Source: Burkholderia vietnamiensis LMG 10929 (lineage in GTDB: Bacteria > Pseudomonadota > Gammaproteobacteria > Burkholderiales > Burkholderiaceae). Taken from it: a stretch of 64,000 nucleotides of DNA. The notes under the pieces are model-generated. The model searched no databases, had not been told where the DNA came from, and worked only from the letters and a program-made list of their open reading frames with translations. Below, piece by piece: positions 55,071 to 64,000 of this stretch (the first letter of the stretch is position 1; the number at the start of each line of letters is the position of its first letter). The position numbers and the translations under genes are program-made. Location of the stretch: assembly GCF_000959445.1 (NCBI RefSeq), contig NZ_CP009630.1:992001-1056000 (forward strand), given 5' to 3'.

Positions 55071-56462
55071 ATGGTTGATTACACTCTGTCTAGCCGTTGG
55101 AAGTCGGCATCGTTATGCGTTGCGTTGTGCGGCTTCATCACCGGTTGCACGACCTATCACGCAAAGCCGCTTTTTCGAGCATCGACCGCGCTGTCTCAGC
55201 ACGACCTCGATCGCTTCGAGATCGATCCCCGGAAGATGCCGTTACCCGAACTAGTGGCACATCGTTTCGATCCGTCCGCAGGCTTCGACATCGAGGACGT
55301 TGCGATGCTGGCCGTCGCAAACAACCCGGATCTGAAGCTTGCGCGCGATGATCTCGGCATTGCGCAGGCACAGGCATTTTCTGCAGGTCTCCTACCAGAT
55401 CCACAGGTATCGGTTTCGAGCGACTTTCCGGGTGCCGCGGGCCTTGAGCGCGCGTTCAACTACGGACTGAGCATGGACGTGATGGCGATCATCTCGCGAA
55501 GTGCCAACCAGAGGTCCGCCGACGCGACTGTGCGAAAGACGGACCTTGGACTGCTGTGGCAGGAATGGCAAATCGTCGCTCAAGCCAAGCAGCTTTATAC
55601 AAAGACGCGTTATGAAGACGCCGTACTGCCGCTGCTGAAGCAGGCGCTCGATCTCGACCAGACGCGCTACACCCGGCTCGAGCATGCCCGGCAGGCCGGG
55701 AACACGACCGATGACGTCGTGAGTGTCGCATTGACGGCATACAGCGACGCGCGCCGGCAATATGACGACATGGTCCGTGCCCGCGCGCAGACGCATCATG
55801 ACTTCAACCTGTTGCTGGGGATTGCACCCGACGTCGAGCTGAAGCTCGTCGGTTCGAGCAGGACGAAACCGCTGGCGAACGCGTCGCTCGAAGCCGAATT
55901 GGCAGCGTTGCCTAAGCGACGCCCTGACTTGATTGCGCTGCAGGCAGGCTACGAAGCGCAGGAGCAGAAATACCGTGCCGCGATCCTCAACCAGTTTCCG
56001 AGCCTGACGGTCGGATTCGATCGTGCACGTGACACGTCCGGCATCTATACGACCGGTTTCCAGATCGCATTGAGCCTGCCGATCTTCAACCGCAACCGCG
56101 GCAATATCGCGATCGAACAGGCGACTCGTCAGCGTCTCGGCGACGAATATCGGGTCCGGCTGAATGCTGCGTACGCGGACATTGCGCACCTGCGCAACGA
56201 TTCGCGCCTCGCGAGCGCGCAACTCGCGCAGGACGAGGCAGCACTGCCGGCGCTCATGCAAGCAGCCGGGCGCGCACGGAACGCGTTCGCGGCACACGAT
56301 ATCGCGATGGGGCAGTACGTCGATGCGCAGCTCGCCGCGCTGACGAGGCAGATTGATGCGGAAACCCAACGCGATGCGCTTGCCGAACAGCGTATCGGGC
56401 TGCAAGCGCTACTCGGCAGTGCGATCCCGGACGCATTCTCCACCGACTCCACTCAGCGTTGA
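55071..56462 (+). CDS. Outer-membrane efflux lipoprotein (TolC/OMF family)
   Basis: 463 residues from MVDYTLSSRWK; the lipobox FITGC shows lipid anchoring. The TolC-type repeat pattern follows: VAMLAVANNPDLKLARDDLGIAQAQ, FPGAAG, LLKQALDLDQTRYTRLEHARQAGNTTDDVVSV and the matching second half with RPDLIALQAGYEAQEQKYRAAILNQFPSL. It forms the trimeric outer-membrane channel of the efflux system whose adaptor and pump are encoded immediately downstream. A tandem-repeat box lies upstream. Confidence 0.92.
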   Translation: MVDYTLSSRWKSASLCVALCGFITGCTTYHAKPLFRASTALSQHDLDRFEIDPRKMPLPELVAHRFDPSAGFDIEDVAMLAVANNPDLKLARDDLGIAQAQAFSAGLLPDPQVSVSSDFPGAAGLERAFNYGLSMDVMAIISRSANQRSADATVRKTDLGLLWQEWQIVAQAKQLYTKTRYEDAVLPLLKQALDLDQTRYTRLEHARQAGNTTDDVVSVALTAYSDARRQYDDMVRARAQTHHDFNLLLGIAPDVELKLVGSSRTKPLANASLEAELAALPKRRPDLIALQAGYEAQEQKYRAAILNQFPSLTVGFDRARDTSGIYTTGFQIALSLPIFNRNRGNIAIEQATRQRLGDEYRVRLNAAYADIAHLRNDSRLASAQLAQDEAALPALMQAAGRARNAFAAHDIAMGQYVDAQLAALTRQIDAETQRDALAEQRIGLQALLGSAIPDAFSTDSTQR

Positions 56463-56466
56463 TCTC

Positions 56467-57561
56467 ATGTCACCCGCTCCCGACTTTCCCTTATCCCGCC
56501 GTATAGCCACCGTGTCCGTCGCGCTTGCCGTGCTGGCGCCGTGTGCGGGGCCCGTGCGGGCCGACGAACCTGTGACCGCATCGGTCGATACCGTAGCAGT
56601 ACACCGAGAACCGATTTCTCAGCAGGTTCGGGCATACGGCATCGTCGCGGCATCGTCGTCGAGCGTCACTTCGATCAACCTGCCTTATGCCGCGCGCATT
56701 CGAAAGGTGCTTGTGCTGCCCGGCCAGACGGTAGCCCGCAGCGCGGCGCTCGTCGTGGTAGAAGCCGACCCCGCTGCGGTACTGGCAGCATCGCAGGCCA
56801 CCAGCGCGCTGACCCTTGCGCAGGGCGAACTCGAGCGTACGCGCTCGCTGTTCGACGCCGGTCTTGCAACGCAATCGCAGCTTGCCGCGGCGCGGAAGGC
56901 GCTGAATGACGCACAGCAGCGACTGGCAGCCCAGCATCAAATGGGGGTGCATGCCGGAAACGTGACGATCGCCGCGCCGTTTGCAGGCGTCGTGTCGCAG
57001 TTGACCGCACTCCCGGGCGATCAGATCCAGGCCGGCGCAACGATCGCGCAGATCGCGGCGGTCGCGAATGCGTCGAGTTGGCAAGCGAACGTGACGCTCG
57101 GTGTCGACCCGTCGGCCGCGGCGTCGATTCACGTGGGAGATTCCGTCGTGCTGAATGGGCTGTCGACCGCGCTTGAGCACGCTCATCCTGCGGGGCGAGT
57201 CGTCGTGGCGGGCGCGGCAATCGATCCGCAAAGCCAGCTCGTGAACGTCGGTGCCAACATACCGCTTGGCGGTACCGCGTTTATCCTGGGTACACGTGTG
57301 AGCGCCGATATTGCGACGCAGACCGGAACCTGGTGGGTGGTGCCGCGCGCCGCAGTGCTGAGCGACAGGAAGGGGACCTATGTGTTCCAGGTGACGCCGA
57401 AGCACACTGCGCAGCGCGTCGACGTCGTGGTGCGCGTGGAAAGCGGCAATCGCTATGGCGTTGACGGACCGCTTGACGCGGCGGAACCGCTGGTTGTCAC
57501 CGGCAACTACGAGTTGCGGAACGGGATGGCAGTGCGAATGGCCGGAGGCGCGCGCCAATGA
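56467..57561 (+). CDS. RND efflux periplasmic adaptor (membrane fusion protein)
   Basis: 364 residues from MSPAPDFPLSRR, four bases after the channel gene. A signal peptide ends near VRA; the lipoyl/barrel-sandwich halves (INLPYAARIRKVLVLPGQTVARSAALVVVE and VTIAAPFAGVVSQLTALPGDQIQAG) flank an alpha-hairpin with Ala/Leu/Gln heptads (ATSALTLAQGELERTRSLFDAGLATQSQL). The beta-barrel and membrane-proximal domain follow. It links the pump to the channel. Its stop overlaps the pump start. Confidence 0.93.
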   Translation: MSPAPDFPLSRRIATVSVALAVLAPCAGPVRADEPVTASVDTVAVHREPISQQVRAYGIVAASSSSVTSINLPYAARIRKVLVLPGQTVARSAALVVVEADPAAVLAASQATSALTLAQGELERTRSLFDAGLATQSQLAAARKALNDAQQRLAAQHQMGVHAGNVTIAAPFAGVVSQLTALPGDQIQAGATIAQIAAVANASSWQANVTLGVDPSAAASIHVGDSVVLNGLSTALEHAHPAGRVVVAGAAIDPQSQLVNVGANIPLGGTAFILGTRVSADIATQTGTWWVVPRAAVLSDRKGTYVFQVTPKHTAQRVDVVVRVESGNRYGVDGPLDAAEPLVVTGNYELRNGMAVRMAGGARQ

Positions 57562-60500
57562 ATTTCGGGCAATGGATGCAGATGCATCGACGATCGCTGC
57601 TGTTTGTCGTGGCGCTGCTTGCAGTCGCGGGCGCGCTGACGGCCTTTCGGTTACCGATCTCGTTGTTTCCGAACGTGTCGTTCCCGCGCGCGGTCGTTTC
57701 GCTCGATGCGGGTGACCGGCCGGCCGAACAGATGGCGACGCTTGTCACGATGCCGGTCGAAGAAGCGCTGCGGCGCGTGCCCAGCGTGCGCGACGTCGAG
57801 TCGAAGACCAGCCGGGGATCGGCCGAGATCTCGCTTAACTTCGACTGGGGCACAGACATGGCGCAGGCGACGCTGCAGGCGCAGTCCGCAATTTCCGAAA
57901 TCCTGCCGTCGTTACCGCCCGGCACGAAGATGCAGGTGAGGCGGATGGATCCCACCGTGTTTCCGGTGCTTGCCTATAGCCTCACGTCGTCGCAGCAATC
58001 GCTTGCGCAACTTCGCGATCTCGCGCAGTTCCAGTTGCGCCCGCTGCTGTCGTCGGTCGACGGCGTCGCGCGCGTCGAAGTGACCGGGGGGGCGCAGGAC
58101 GAGTTGCAAGTCGCCATCGATCCCGCCCGGCTCGCGGCGTACAAGCTGTCGGTCGAGGACGTATCAAAGGCGATCGGTGCGGGCAACGTGCTGATAGCGA
58201 CCGGACGGATCGAGGACCACTACAAGCTGTACCTGGTCGTCGCAGATACCACGATTACGTCGCTCGATACGCTTCGCAACGCAGTCGTGTCGTCTGCGGG
58301 CGGCAATCAGGTACGCGTCGGCGACATCGCGACCGTGTCGCGCGGCACGGCTCCGCAATGGATACGCGTCACGGCGGACGGGCAGGACGCAGTCCTGGTC
58401 AATGTATTCCAGCAGCCGGGGGCGAATAGCGTCGCGATGGCCAAGGCGATCCGCGCGAAGTTGGCCGCTTTCGAGAAACAAATGCCACCGGGCGTGCACC
58501 TGGCGTACTGGTATGACCAGAGTCAGCTCGTGATCGCGTCAGCATCGAGCGTGCGCGACGCGATTCTGATCGGCGTGGTCTTGGCTGCATTCACGCTTTT
58601 CGTGTTCCTGCGCAACTGGAAAATCACCGCGATTGCCGTTGCGCTGGTGCCGGTCGTGATGAGCGCGACGATCCTGCTGCTCGATGTGTTCGGAATGGGT
58701 TTCAACATCATGACGCTCGGCGGGATGGCCGCGGCGGTCGGACTCGTGATCGATGATGCGATCGTGATGATCGAGCACATCGCGAGGCGCATGCGCGAGG
58801 CTGGCGCCCATGCATTCCACGGCCGCGTGATGAGCGCGGCCCTCGAATTCACGCGTCCGCTTGCGGGATCGTCGGCCGCGACGCTGATCATCTTTGTGCC
58901 TCTCGCGTTCCTGTCTGGCGTGACGGGCGCATTTTTCAAGGCGCTGTCGATCACCATGGCGAGCGCGCTGTTCATTTCGTTCGTCGTGAGCTGGCTTGCC
59001 ATCCCGATCCTGTGCGATCACTGGCTGACGCCCGCCGATGCGGAGGAGCATCGCGAGTCGCGTCTGTCGCACTGGATGAACACCCGCTATGCGGCCCTGA
59101 TCGAACGAGTGAGCGGCAGGCCGTTGCTTGCCCTGGCAGGTGTGGTGCCGCTTCTGATCGTGGCCGCGCTGGCGTTTACGCGTGTCGGCAGCGGGTTCAT
59201 GCCGTCGATGGACGAGGGCGGGTTCGTGCTCGACTATCACACGGCGCCCGGGACATCCATCACCGAAACGGATCGTCTGATGCGTGAAATCGAGACGATC
59301 ATTCGTGAGAACCCGAACGTCGCGACGTATTCCCGGCGCACCGGCGCGGGCCTTGGCGGCGACCTCAACGAACCCAACAGGGGCGACTTCTTCGTGCGCC
59401 TGAAATCGGGGTCCCGCGAGCCGATCGACACGGTGATGGAGGAGATCCGGTCGAAAATCGAAACGAACGTTCCGGGCGTGAGTATCGAACTCGCCCAACT
59501 GATGGAGGACCTGATAGGTGACCTGACTGCGGTGCCGCAACCGGTGCAGATCAAGATCTATTCGGATGATCCTCACGTGCTGGATTCGACAGCAAGGCGG
59601 GTCGCGGCGCGGATCGGAAAAATTCAAGGCATCGTCGACGTCGACGACGGCATCAATCCGGCGGGTGATGCACTCGACCTTCACATCCGGCCCGATGCGG
59701 CAGCGGCGGAAGGCATGGATCCGCAGGCGATCGCGCAGCAAGTGTCGGATCTGCTCGAGGGTAACGTCGCCACGCAATTCCAGCAGGGACCCAAGACGGT
59801 CGGGGTGCGCGTGTGGGTCGCGAATGCGATGCGCACGAATGGCACGGGGCTCGGAGAACTGCAGATCCGCGCGCCGGATGGGCACCTGTTCCCGCTCGAC
59901 CGAGTGACCGATCTCGTCACGGTTAGCGGTCAGCCGGAGATCAGCCGAGACAACCTGAAGCGAATGGTAGCCGTCACCGCACGAATCGACGGACGCGACC
60001 TGGGCTCGACGATCGCGGACGTGCAACATGCGCTCGGCGAGGCGGATCTGTTGCCGCCCGGCGTGTATTACGAGCTCGGCGGGCTGTATCAGCAACAACA
60101 GATCGCATTCCGCGGACTGCTTGCCGTGTTTGGCGCCGCCGTGGCGCTAGTTTTCGGCCTGCTGCTGTTCCTCTACGAACGGTTCCGCGTCGCGCTCGCC
60201 GTGATGGCGATGCCGCTGTGCGCGACCGGCGCGGTTTTCATCGGTCTGTGGGTAACGGGTATCGAACTGAACATCTCGGCGATGATGGGGATGACGATGA
60301 TCGTCGGTATCGTGACCGAAGTCGCGATCTTCTATGTTTCCGAGTTCCAGGCGCTCGTGCGCGATGAAGGAATGGCGCCCGATGTCGCGCTGCTCGCCGC
60401 CGGCCGCAACCGGTTGCGGCCGATCGCGATGACGACGATCGCCGCGATCCTGGCATTGCTGCCGCTTGCGTTCGCGCTCGGTCAGGGTTCGGCGATGCAG

Positions 60501-60626
60501 CAACCGCTGGCGGTGGCGATCATATCGGGGCTGATCGTACAGCTTCCGTTGGTTTTGCTGGTGCTGCCGGTTCTGTTGCGTGTGCTGGTTGCGGGATCCG
60601 GGTCGGCAGGACTGTCGGACCATTGA
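57558..60626 (+). CDS. RND efflux pump permease
   Basis: 1022 residues, full length for the family, starting with the ATG that overlaps the adaptor stop. Twelve membrane helices in two halves and two large periplasmic loops. The fourth helix has GGMAAAVGLVIDDAIVMIEHIARR with the paired Asp of proton-coupled RND pumps. It is closest to the CzcA/NolG-type set of RND proteins, but VMIEH in place of the CzcA-type VENI suggests organic compounds more than metals; the substrate is not determined. The operon is complete and probably stress-inducible through the upstream tandem-repeat box. Confidence 0.94.
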   Translation: MNFGQWMQMHRRSLLFVVALLAVAGALTAFRLPISLFPNVSFPRAVVSLDAGDRPAEQMATLVTMPVEEALRRVPSVRDVESKTSRGSAEISLNFDWGTDMAQATLQAQSAISEILPSLPPGTKMQVRRMDPTVFPVLAYSLTSSQQSLAQLRDLAQFQLRPLLSSVDGVARVEVTGGAQDELQVAIDPARLAAYKLSVEDVSKAIGAGNVLIATGRIEDHYKLYLVVADTTITSLDTLRNAVVSSAGGNQVRVGDIATVSRGTAPQWIRVTADGQDAVLVNVFQQPGANSVAMAKAIRAKLAAFEKQMPPGVHLAYWYDQSQLVIASASSVRDAILIGVVLAAFTLFVFLRNWKITAIAVALVPVVMSATILLLDVFGMGFNIMTLGGMAAAVGLVIDDAIVMIEHIARRMREAGAHAFHGRVMSAALEFTRPLAGSSAATLIIFVPLAFLSGVTGAFFKALSITMASALFISFVVSWLAIPILCDHWLTPADAEEHRESRLSHWMNTRYAALIERVSGRPLLALAGVVPLLIVAALAFTRVGSGFMPSMDEGGFVLDYHTAPGTSITETDRLMREIETIIRENPNVATYSRRTGAGLGGDLNEPNRGDFFVRLKSGSREPIDTVMEEIRSKIETNVPGVSIELAQLMEDLIGDLTAVPQPVQIKIYSDDPHVLDSTARRVAARIGKIQGIVDVDDGINPAGDALDLHIRPDAAAAEGMDPQAIAQQVSDLLEGNVATQFQQGPKTVGVRVWVANAMRTNGTGLGELQIRAPDGHLFPLDRVTDLVTVSGQPEISRDNLKRMVAVTARIDGRDLGSTIADVQHALGEADLLPPGVYYELGGLYQQQQIAFRGLLAVFGAAVALVFGLLLFLYERFRVALAVMAMPLCATGAVFIGLWVTGIELNISAMMGMTMIVGIVTEVAIFYVSEFQALVRDEGMAPDVALLAAGRNRLRPIAMTTIAAILALLPLAFALGQGSAMQQPLAVAIISGLIVQLPLVLLVLPVLLRVLVAGSGSAGLSDH

Positions 60627-60815
60627 GCCGGTTTCCGAGGCTGGCGACGCGGGAGCCCACGCCAGTGCGGATGCAAGGTTAACTGCATAGAATTTCAGCC
60701 GCCCCATGCGCGTGCTACCGTATAGCAGTGGCACGAGCGGGCGTACCGGTGCGCAAAGACGGGCGCGCACCAGACTCCCGACGCCATGTCGCTCGACGAA
60801 CTGCTCGCGGCGGAC

Positions 60816-61112
60816 TCAACTGTCGTGATGACCGCTCGCCTCGATCCACGGCCTGATGTCGGCGTGATAGCGCCGGCCCAGTTCGTAGGCCAGCCCAACG
60901 CCCAGGATGGCTCCCAGTACCACGGATGCCAGCGTCAGCCAGCCATTGAGCACGCCGGCACCGACGAGAGCACCCGCAAAAAACACGAGAACACGCGCCA
61001 GCCTCGTCGCGATCGCGCCGACGGAGGCAATTGCCTCGGCGCACGCGACGGCAAGCAACACAGTGAGAACGGCATAGGGGTGGTGCTTGATCGCCATGAG
61101 CCAGGTCTGCAC
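60816..61112 (-). pseudogene. DedA-family membrane protein, C-terminally truncated
   Basis: 98 residues from a GTG with a GGAGGG ribosome site. The N-terminal helices match DedA/SNARE-associated proteins (LLAVACAEAIASVGAI, VFFAGALVGAGVLNGWLTLASVVLGAILGVGLAYELGRRYH), but the family needs about 200 residues with a second membrane half that is missing; the frame stops after ASGHHDS. Also the conserved Gly-Pro region after the first helix is altered. It is downstream of the metal-type RND gene on the same strand and separated by 140 bp. Confidence 0.6.
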
Positions 61113-61252
61113 GAAACGTCCCTCCTTACCGGCGCATGCCATGTGGGTTGCGGGTGGTCTGCGCCCGGCCCCGGTTTGCCTCGCCTTGTTGCACGCTTGC
61201 GGTCACCAAAGCTGTGCCCCGGTCGGGAAATTCCGGTATCGCTGGCTGCCCG

Positions 61253-64000
61253 TCACTGGCTGCCTCCCGCTTCCCCCTGTGCCGACGATGGCCCGGGTCC
61301 AGCCCGTTCGTCACGCCCGAAACGCCCGTAACGCAGTGCCAGGGTTGGCAGCACGATCAGGTTCAGGGCGGTCGAGGTGAGCAGGCCGCCGAGAATGACG
61401 ATCGCCATTGGCCCCTCGATTTCGTTGCCCGATGCACCGCTTGTCACGGCGAGCGGCAGCAAGGCGAGCGCGGTGACGAGCGCGGTCATTAGGATCGGCA
61501 CCAGCCGTTCCGACGCACCGCGCACCGCCGTGTTCATGTCCCACGCGAGGCGGTCGATGTGCACGAGGCGCTCGTAGTGGCTGATCAGCATGATCGAATT
61601 GCGCAGCGATATGCCGAGCAGTGTGACGAAGCCCACCATGCTGCCGAGCGACAGGTTCGCACCGGTTAGCACCACGCTCAATACCCCGCCCACGAGTGCG
61701 AAGGGCAGATTGATCATGACCAGCAGCACGCCGCGACGGCTCTTCATTGCAAGGAACAGCAACAGCGCGATACCGACCAGCGCAATCCCGCCGTACGCGA
61801 TCAGGTCGCGTTGCGACTGCGCGCGCGCTTCGCTCTCACCGCTGAAGACGGCATACGTGCCCGGCGGCATTTTGATCTCACGATTCACACGCCCCTGGGC
61901 TTCATTCACGAAGTCGCTGACTGGCCGATTGCCGAGATTGACCGATACTGTCTGCACGCGCTGGCCACCGTCATGGGTGATCTGATAGCGGCCAGCGACC
62001 TGACGAATCGTCGCGAGCGTGGAAAGCGGCACGGCAAAACCGTCGGCATTGCGCACCGCAAGCTTGCCGATGTTGCCGACGGTCTGACGCTGGGCCGGGT
62101 CAAGCACGACCGCGACGTCATAAGTACGGCTGCCCTCGTAGATTTGCGCTACGGTGACGCCGGCGTAGGCGGCCTGGATCGCATCGAGCACCTCGACGGG
62201 CCGGAAGCCCCAGCGGCTCAGTGCGTCGGGATTCAGCGTCACGTCCAGTTCCGGAATGCCTGGTGGCGAATCCACCTTCACGCTGGCAACGCCGTGGATC
62301 GTGCCGATCAACTGGGCGATCTGCTGCGCTGTGCGATCGATGACGTCCAGATTGTTGCCGAACACCTTCACGACCACCGGGGCTGTGGCGCCCGAAATGG
62401 TTTCGTCGATGCGCTCCTCGAGAAAGGTGTTGACCGAGGTGGATAGGCCCGGAAAGCGTGACAGCGCCTGGCGGATCCGGTAGAGCGCCCAGCTCTGGCC
62501 CGATGCGCCCATCGGCTTGAGGTCAACCTCGAACTCGGAGAGCTGCACGCCGGTCGGATCGACCACACCGTTGGCGCGGCCGGCACGTTGCGCCACGAGA
62601 CGCACGCCCGGCACCTGCATCAGCGCGTTCGAGACCTGCGTGCCGATGCGTATGGATTCGGCAAGCGACGTGCCCGGCGCGAGCCCCATGTGAACGGTGT
62701 AATGGCCTTCGCGCAGTTGCGGAATAAAACTCCCGCTCATGAAAGGCAGCGACGCGAGCGCGGCGGCGCACAAGACCGCGCCGATCACCATGATTACCTT
62801 CACATGCTGCTCGACTTTCGTCAGCATGGCGATGTAGCGTGTCTTCAGGCGCCCGATCAGGCGCGGCTCCCGCTCGGGCAAGGGTCCCTTCGCCAGCAGC
62901 GCGAGCGCCATCGCCGGTGTGAGCGTCAGGGCGACGCCCAGCGACGCCAGCACCGCGAGAATGTAGGCGATGCCGAGCGGTGCGAAGAGCCGTCCGCCGA
63001 TACCCGTGAGCGTGAGCACGGGCAGAAAGATCAGCATCACGATGAAGGTGGCGAACACCACGGCGCTGCGCACTTCGAGCGATGCGCGCAGCACGATGCG
63101 AAACGCTGGAAGCGGCTGGGCCAGGGTGCAGTTCTCGCGCAGGCGCCGGTAGATGTTCTCGACGTCGATGATGGCATCGTCGACCACCTCGCCCAGTGCG
63201 ATGGCGAGCCCGCCCAGGGTCATGGTGTTCAGGCTAACGCCGAACGACGTCAATACGATGATCGCGACCAGCAGCGACAGCGGTATCGCGACCGCGGAGA
63301 TCACTGCAGTGCGCACGTTCAGGAGGAACAGGAACAGCACGGCGATGACCAGCACGGCGCCGACGATGAGTGTCGTGCGCAGGTGAGCGACGGCGGCCTC
63401 GATGAAGTTGGCAGGCCGGAAGACGTTGGTGTTCACGTCCACGCCTTGCCGGGCGAGCGCGGGCTCAAGTCCGGCGAGTGTCCTTTCGATGGCGCGCGTC
63501 ACGGCCATCGTGTTGGTCCCATACTGGGCTTCCATCACGACCATCACGCCGGGCTTGCCCATGATCGATGCGGCGCCTACCGCGGGTGCATCGCCCCATG
63601 TCACGTTGGCGATATCGCCCAGGCGAACCGCCCCGCCGTTGCTGGAGCGCAGTACGACGCTGGCGAGCTTTTGCGGTGTTGCGATCTGGCCATCGGCGTT
63701 GATGGCGATGCGCTGGTTGCTGTTCTCGATGAACCCGGCGCCGTGCACGCCGGTGGCCTGGCGCGCCGCGGCAATCACCTCCTGAATCGACAGCCCATGG
63801 CCGATCAGTTTCGCAGGGTCGACCTGGATCTGCATCTGGCGCGTCTCGCCGCCGAATACGATCACGTCGGCCACGCCGGAGGTGCCGAGCAACTGCGGTT
63901 TGACGGTCCACTGGGCGATGTCGTAGAGGTCCGCGAGCGAGCGTGTTTTCGACGTGAAGCCGATGGTGCGCACAACGCTCGTTGTCGTGGTGAGCGGCAG
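61253..64000 (-). CDS. Heavy-metal RND efflux pump (CusA/CzcA family), 5' end outside window
   Basis: The frame is open to the window edge; 915 residues are visible of about 1040. HME-type features: GEVVDDAIIDVENIYRR in the fourth membrane helix, with the acidic residues of CzcA proton/metal relay, LAPGTSLAESIRIG in the second porter domain, and DAIQAAYAGVTVAQIYEGSR. This branch exports Cu, Ag, Zn, Co or Cd; the Met cluster of CusA could not be confirmed in the visible part, so the metal is undetermined. Adaptor and channel genes should lie upstream beyond the window. Confidence 0.92.
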   Translation of the reverse strand: MPLTTTTSVVRTIGFTSKTRSLADLYDIAQWTVKPQLLGTSGVADVIVFGGETRQMQIQVDPAKLIGHGLSIQEVIAAARQATGVHGAGFIENSNQRIAINADGQIATPQKLASVVLRSSNGGAVRLGDIANVTWGDAPAVGAASIMGKPGVMVVMEAQYGTNTMAVTRAIERTLAGLEPALARQGVDVNTNVFRPANFIEAAVAHLRTTLIVGAVLVIAVLFLFLLNVRTAVISAVAIPLSLLVAIIVLTSFGVSLNTMTLGGLAIALGEVVDDAIIDVENIYRRLRENCTLAQPLPAFRIVLRASLEVRSAVVFATFIVMLIFLPVLTLTGIGGRLFAPLGIAYILAVLASLGVALTLTPAMALALLAKGPLPEREPRLIGRLKTRYIAMLTKVEQHVKVIMVIGAVLCAAALASLPFMSGSFIPQLREGHYTVHMGLAPGTSLAESIRIGTQVSNALMQVPGVRLVAQRAGRANGVVDPTGVQLSEFEVDLKPMGASGQSWALYRIRQALSRFPGLSTSVNTFLEERIDETISGATAPVVVKVFGNNLDVIDRTAQQIAQLIGTIHGVASVKVDSPPGIPELDVTLNPDALSRWGFRPVEVLDAIQAAYAGVTVAQIYEGSRTYDVAVVLDPAQRQTVGNIGKLAVRNADGFAVPLSTLATIRQVAGRYQITHDGGQRVQTVSVNLGNRPVSDFVNEAQGRVNREIKMPPGTYAVFSGESEARAQSQRDLIAYGGIALVGIALLLFLAMKSRRGVLLVMINLPFALVGGVLSVVLTGANLSLGSMVGFVTLLGISLRNSIMLISHYERLVHIDRLAWDMNTAVRGASERLVPILMTALVTALALLPLAVTSGASGNEIEGPMAIVILGGLLTSTALNLIVLPTLALRYGRFGRDERAGPGPSSAQGEAGGSQ

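Noticed and set aside
58539..60098. 519-codon minus-strand ORF inside the RND gene
   Set aside because: His/Arg-rich antisense frame opposite a well-supported RND pump.

Overview
The window is high-GC DNA with long ORFs and strong third-position G/C bias. Gene families and gene orders (fused amino-acid permease/ATPase, OpcP-type porin, N-type ATPase operon, DUF4148 proteins) point to Burkholderia sensu lato, most likely a cepacia-complex or pseudomallei-like species. This placement is inference from content; no 16S or tRNA gene is visible.

Region 1 (1-10.2 kb) is sulfur and amino-acid scavenging. It opens with the 3' part of a sulfonate-type binding protein. A minus-strand cluster follows: GNAT acetyltransferase, amino-acid binding protein, two luciferase-like flavin monooxygenases, fused ABC permease/ATPase and a second binding protein. 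A zinc-ribbon hypothetical and an M14-type deacylase lie upstream on the same strand. The composition resembles Bacillus S-alkylcysteine salvage operons. Region 2 (10.3-23.3 kb) is core-like: a membrane-bound GGDEF protein, small lipoprotein, porin, two small Burkholderia-type proteins, a cold-shock protein, a TauD-type dioxygenase with its sulfonate/taurine-type ABC transporter, and a MocR regulator divergent from a LysE exporter.

Region 3 (23.6-35.5 kb) looks like an acquired or rearranged segment. Its left edge cuts the LysE gene; next come broken genes and about 1.3 kb without a convincing gene. Its intact genes point to low oxygen and sulfur redox chemistry: an orphan UbiV-like protein, a group II truncated hemoglobin, a Tat-exported DsrE-like protein, and a 682-residue cytochrome with five CXXCH motifs whose C-terminal part is a thiosulfate dehydrogenase (TsdA). 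After these come a DUF2892 protein, an AhpD-like protein, a ClC channel remnant, a lone Rieske protein and an HtrA-like protein with all three catalytic residues replaced by glycine.

Region 4 (35.9-46 kb) holds a CPA1-type Na+/H+ antiporter tail-to-tail with a complete N-type ATPase operon (atpDCQRBEFAG). A textbook FNR/ANR site sits at the -41.5 position of a plausible promoter for that operon. A CBS-BON protein and a cytochrome b561/b562 pair follow. Region 5 (46-60.6 kb) has two QseB/PmrA-like two-component systems (the first regulator gene frameshifted), small secreted proteins, a cupredoxin, a lone PstS behind a Pho box, a frameshifted PepSY gene and an OMF-MFP-RND efflux operon. Region 6 (60.8-64 kb) has a truncated DedA gene and the 3' part of a heavy-metal RND pump that runs off the window.

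The strongest unifying signal is not a gene. At least eight intergenic sites share an 11-bp-period tandem repeat (TTAA-type half-sites, N5 between hexamers). They sit in front of both two-component systems, the dead HtrA, several small secreted proteins, the PepSY gene and the RND operon, suggesting one envelope-stress-like regulon controlled by the local OmpR-family regulators.
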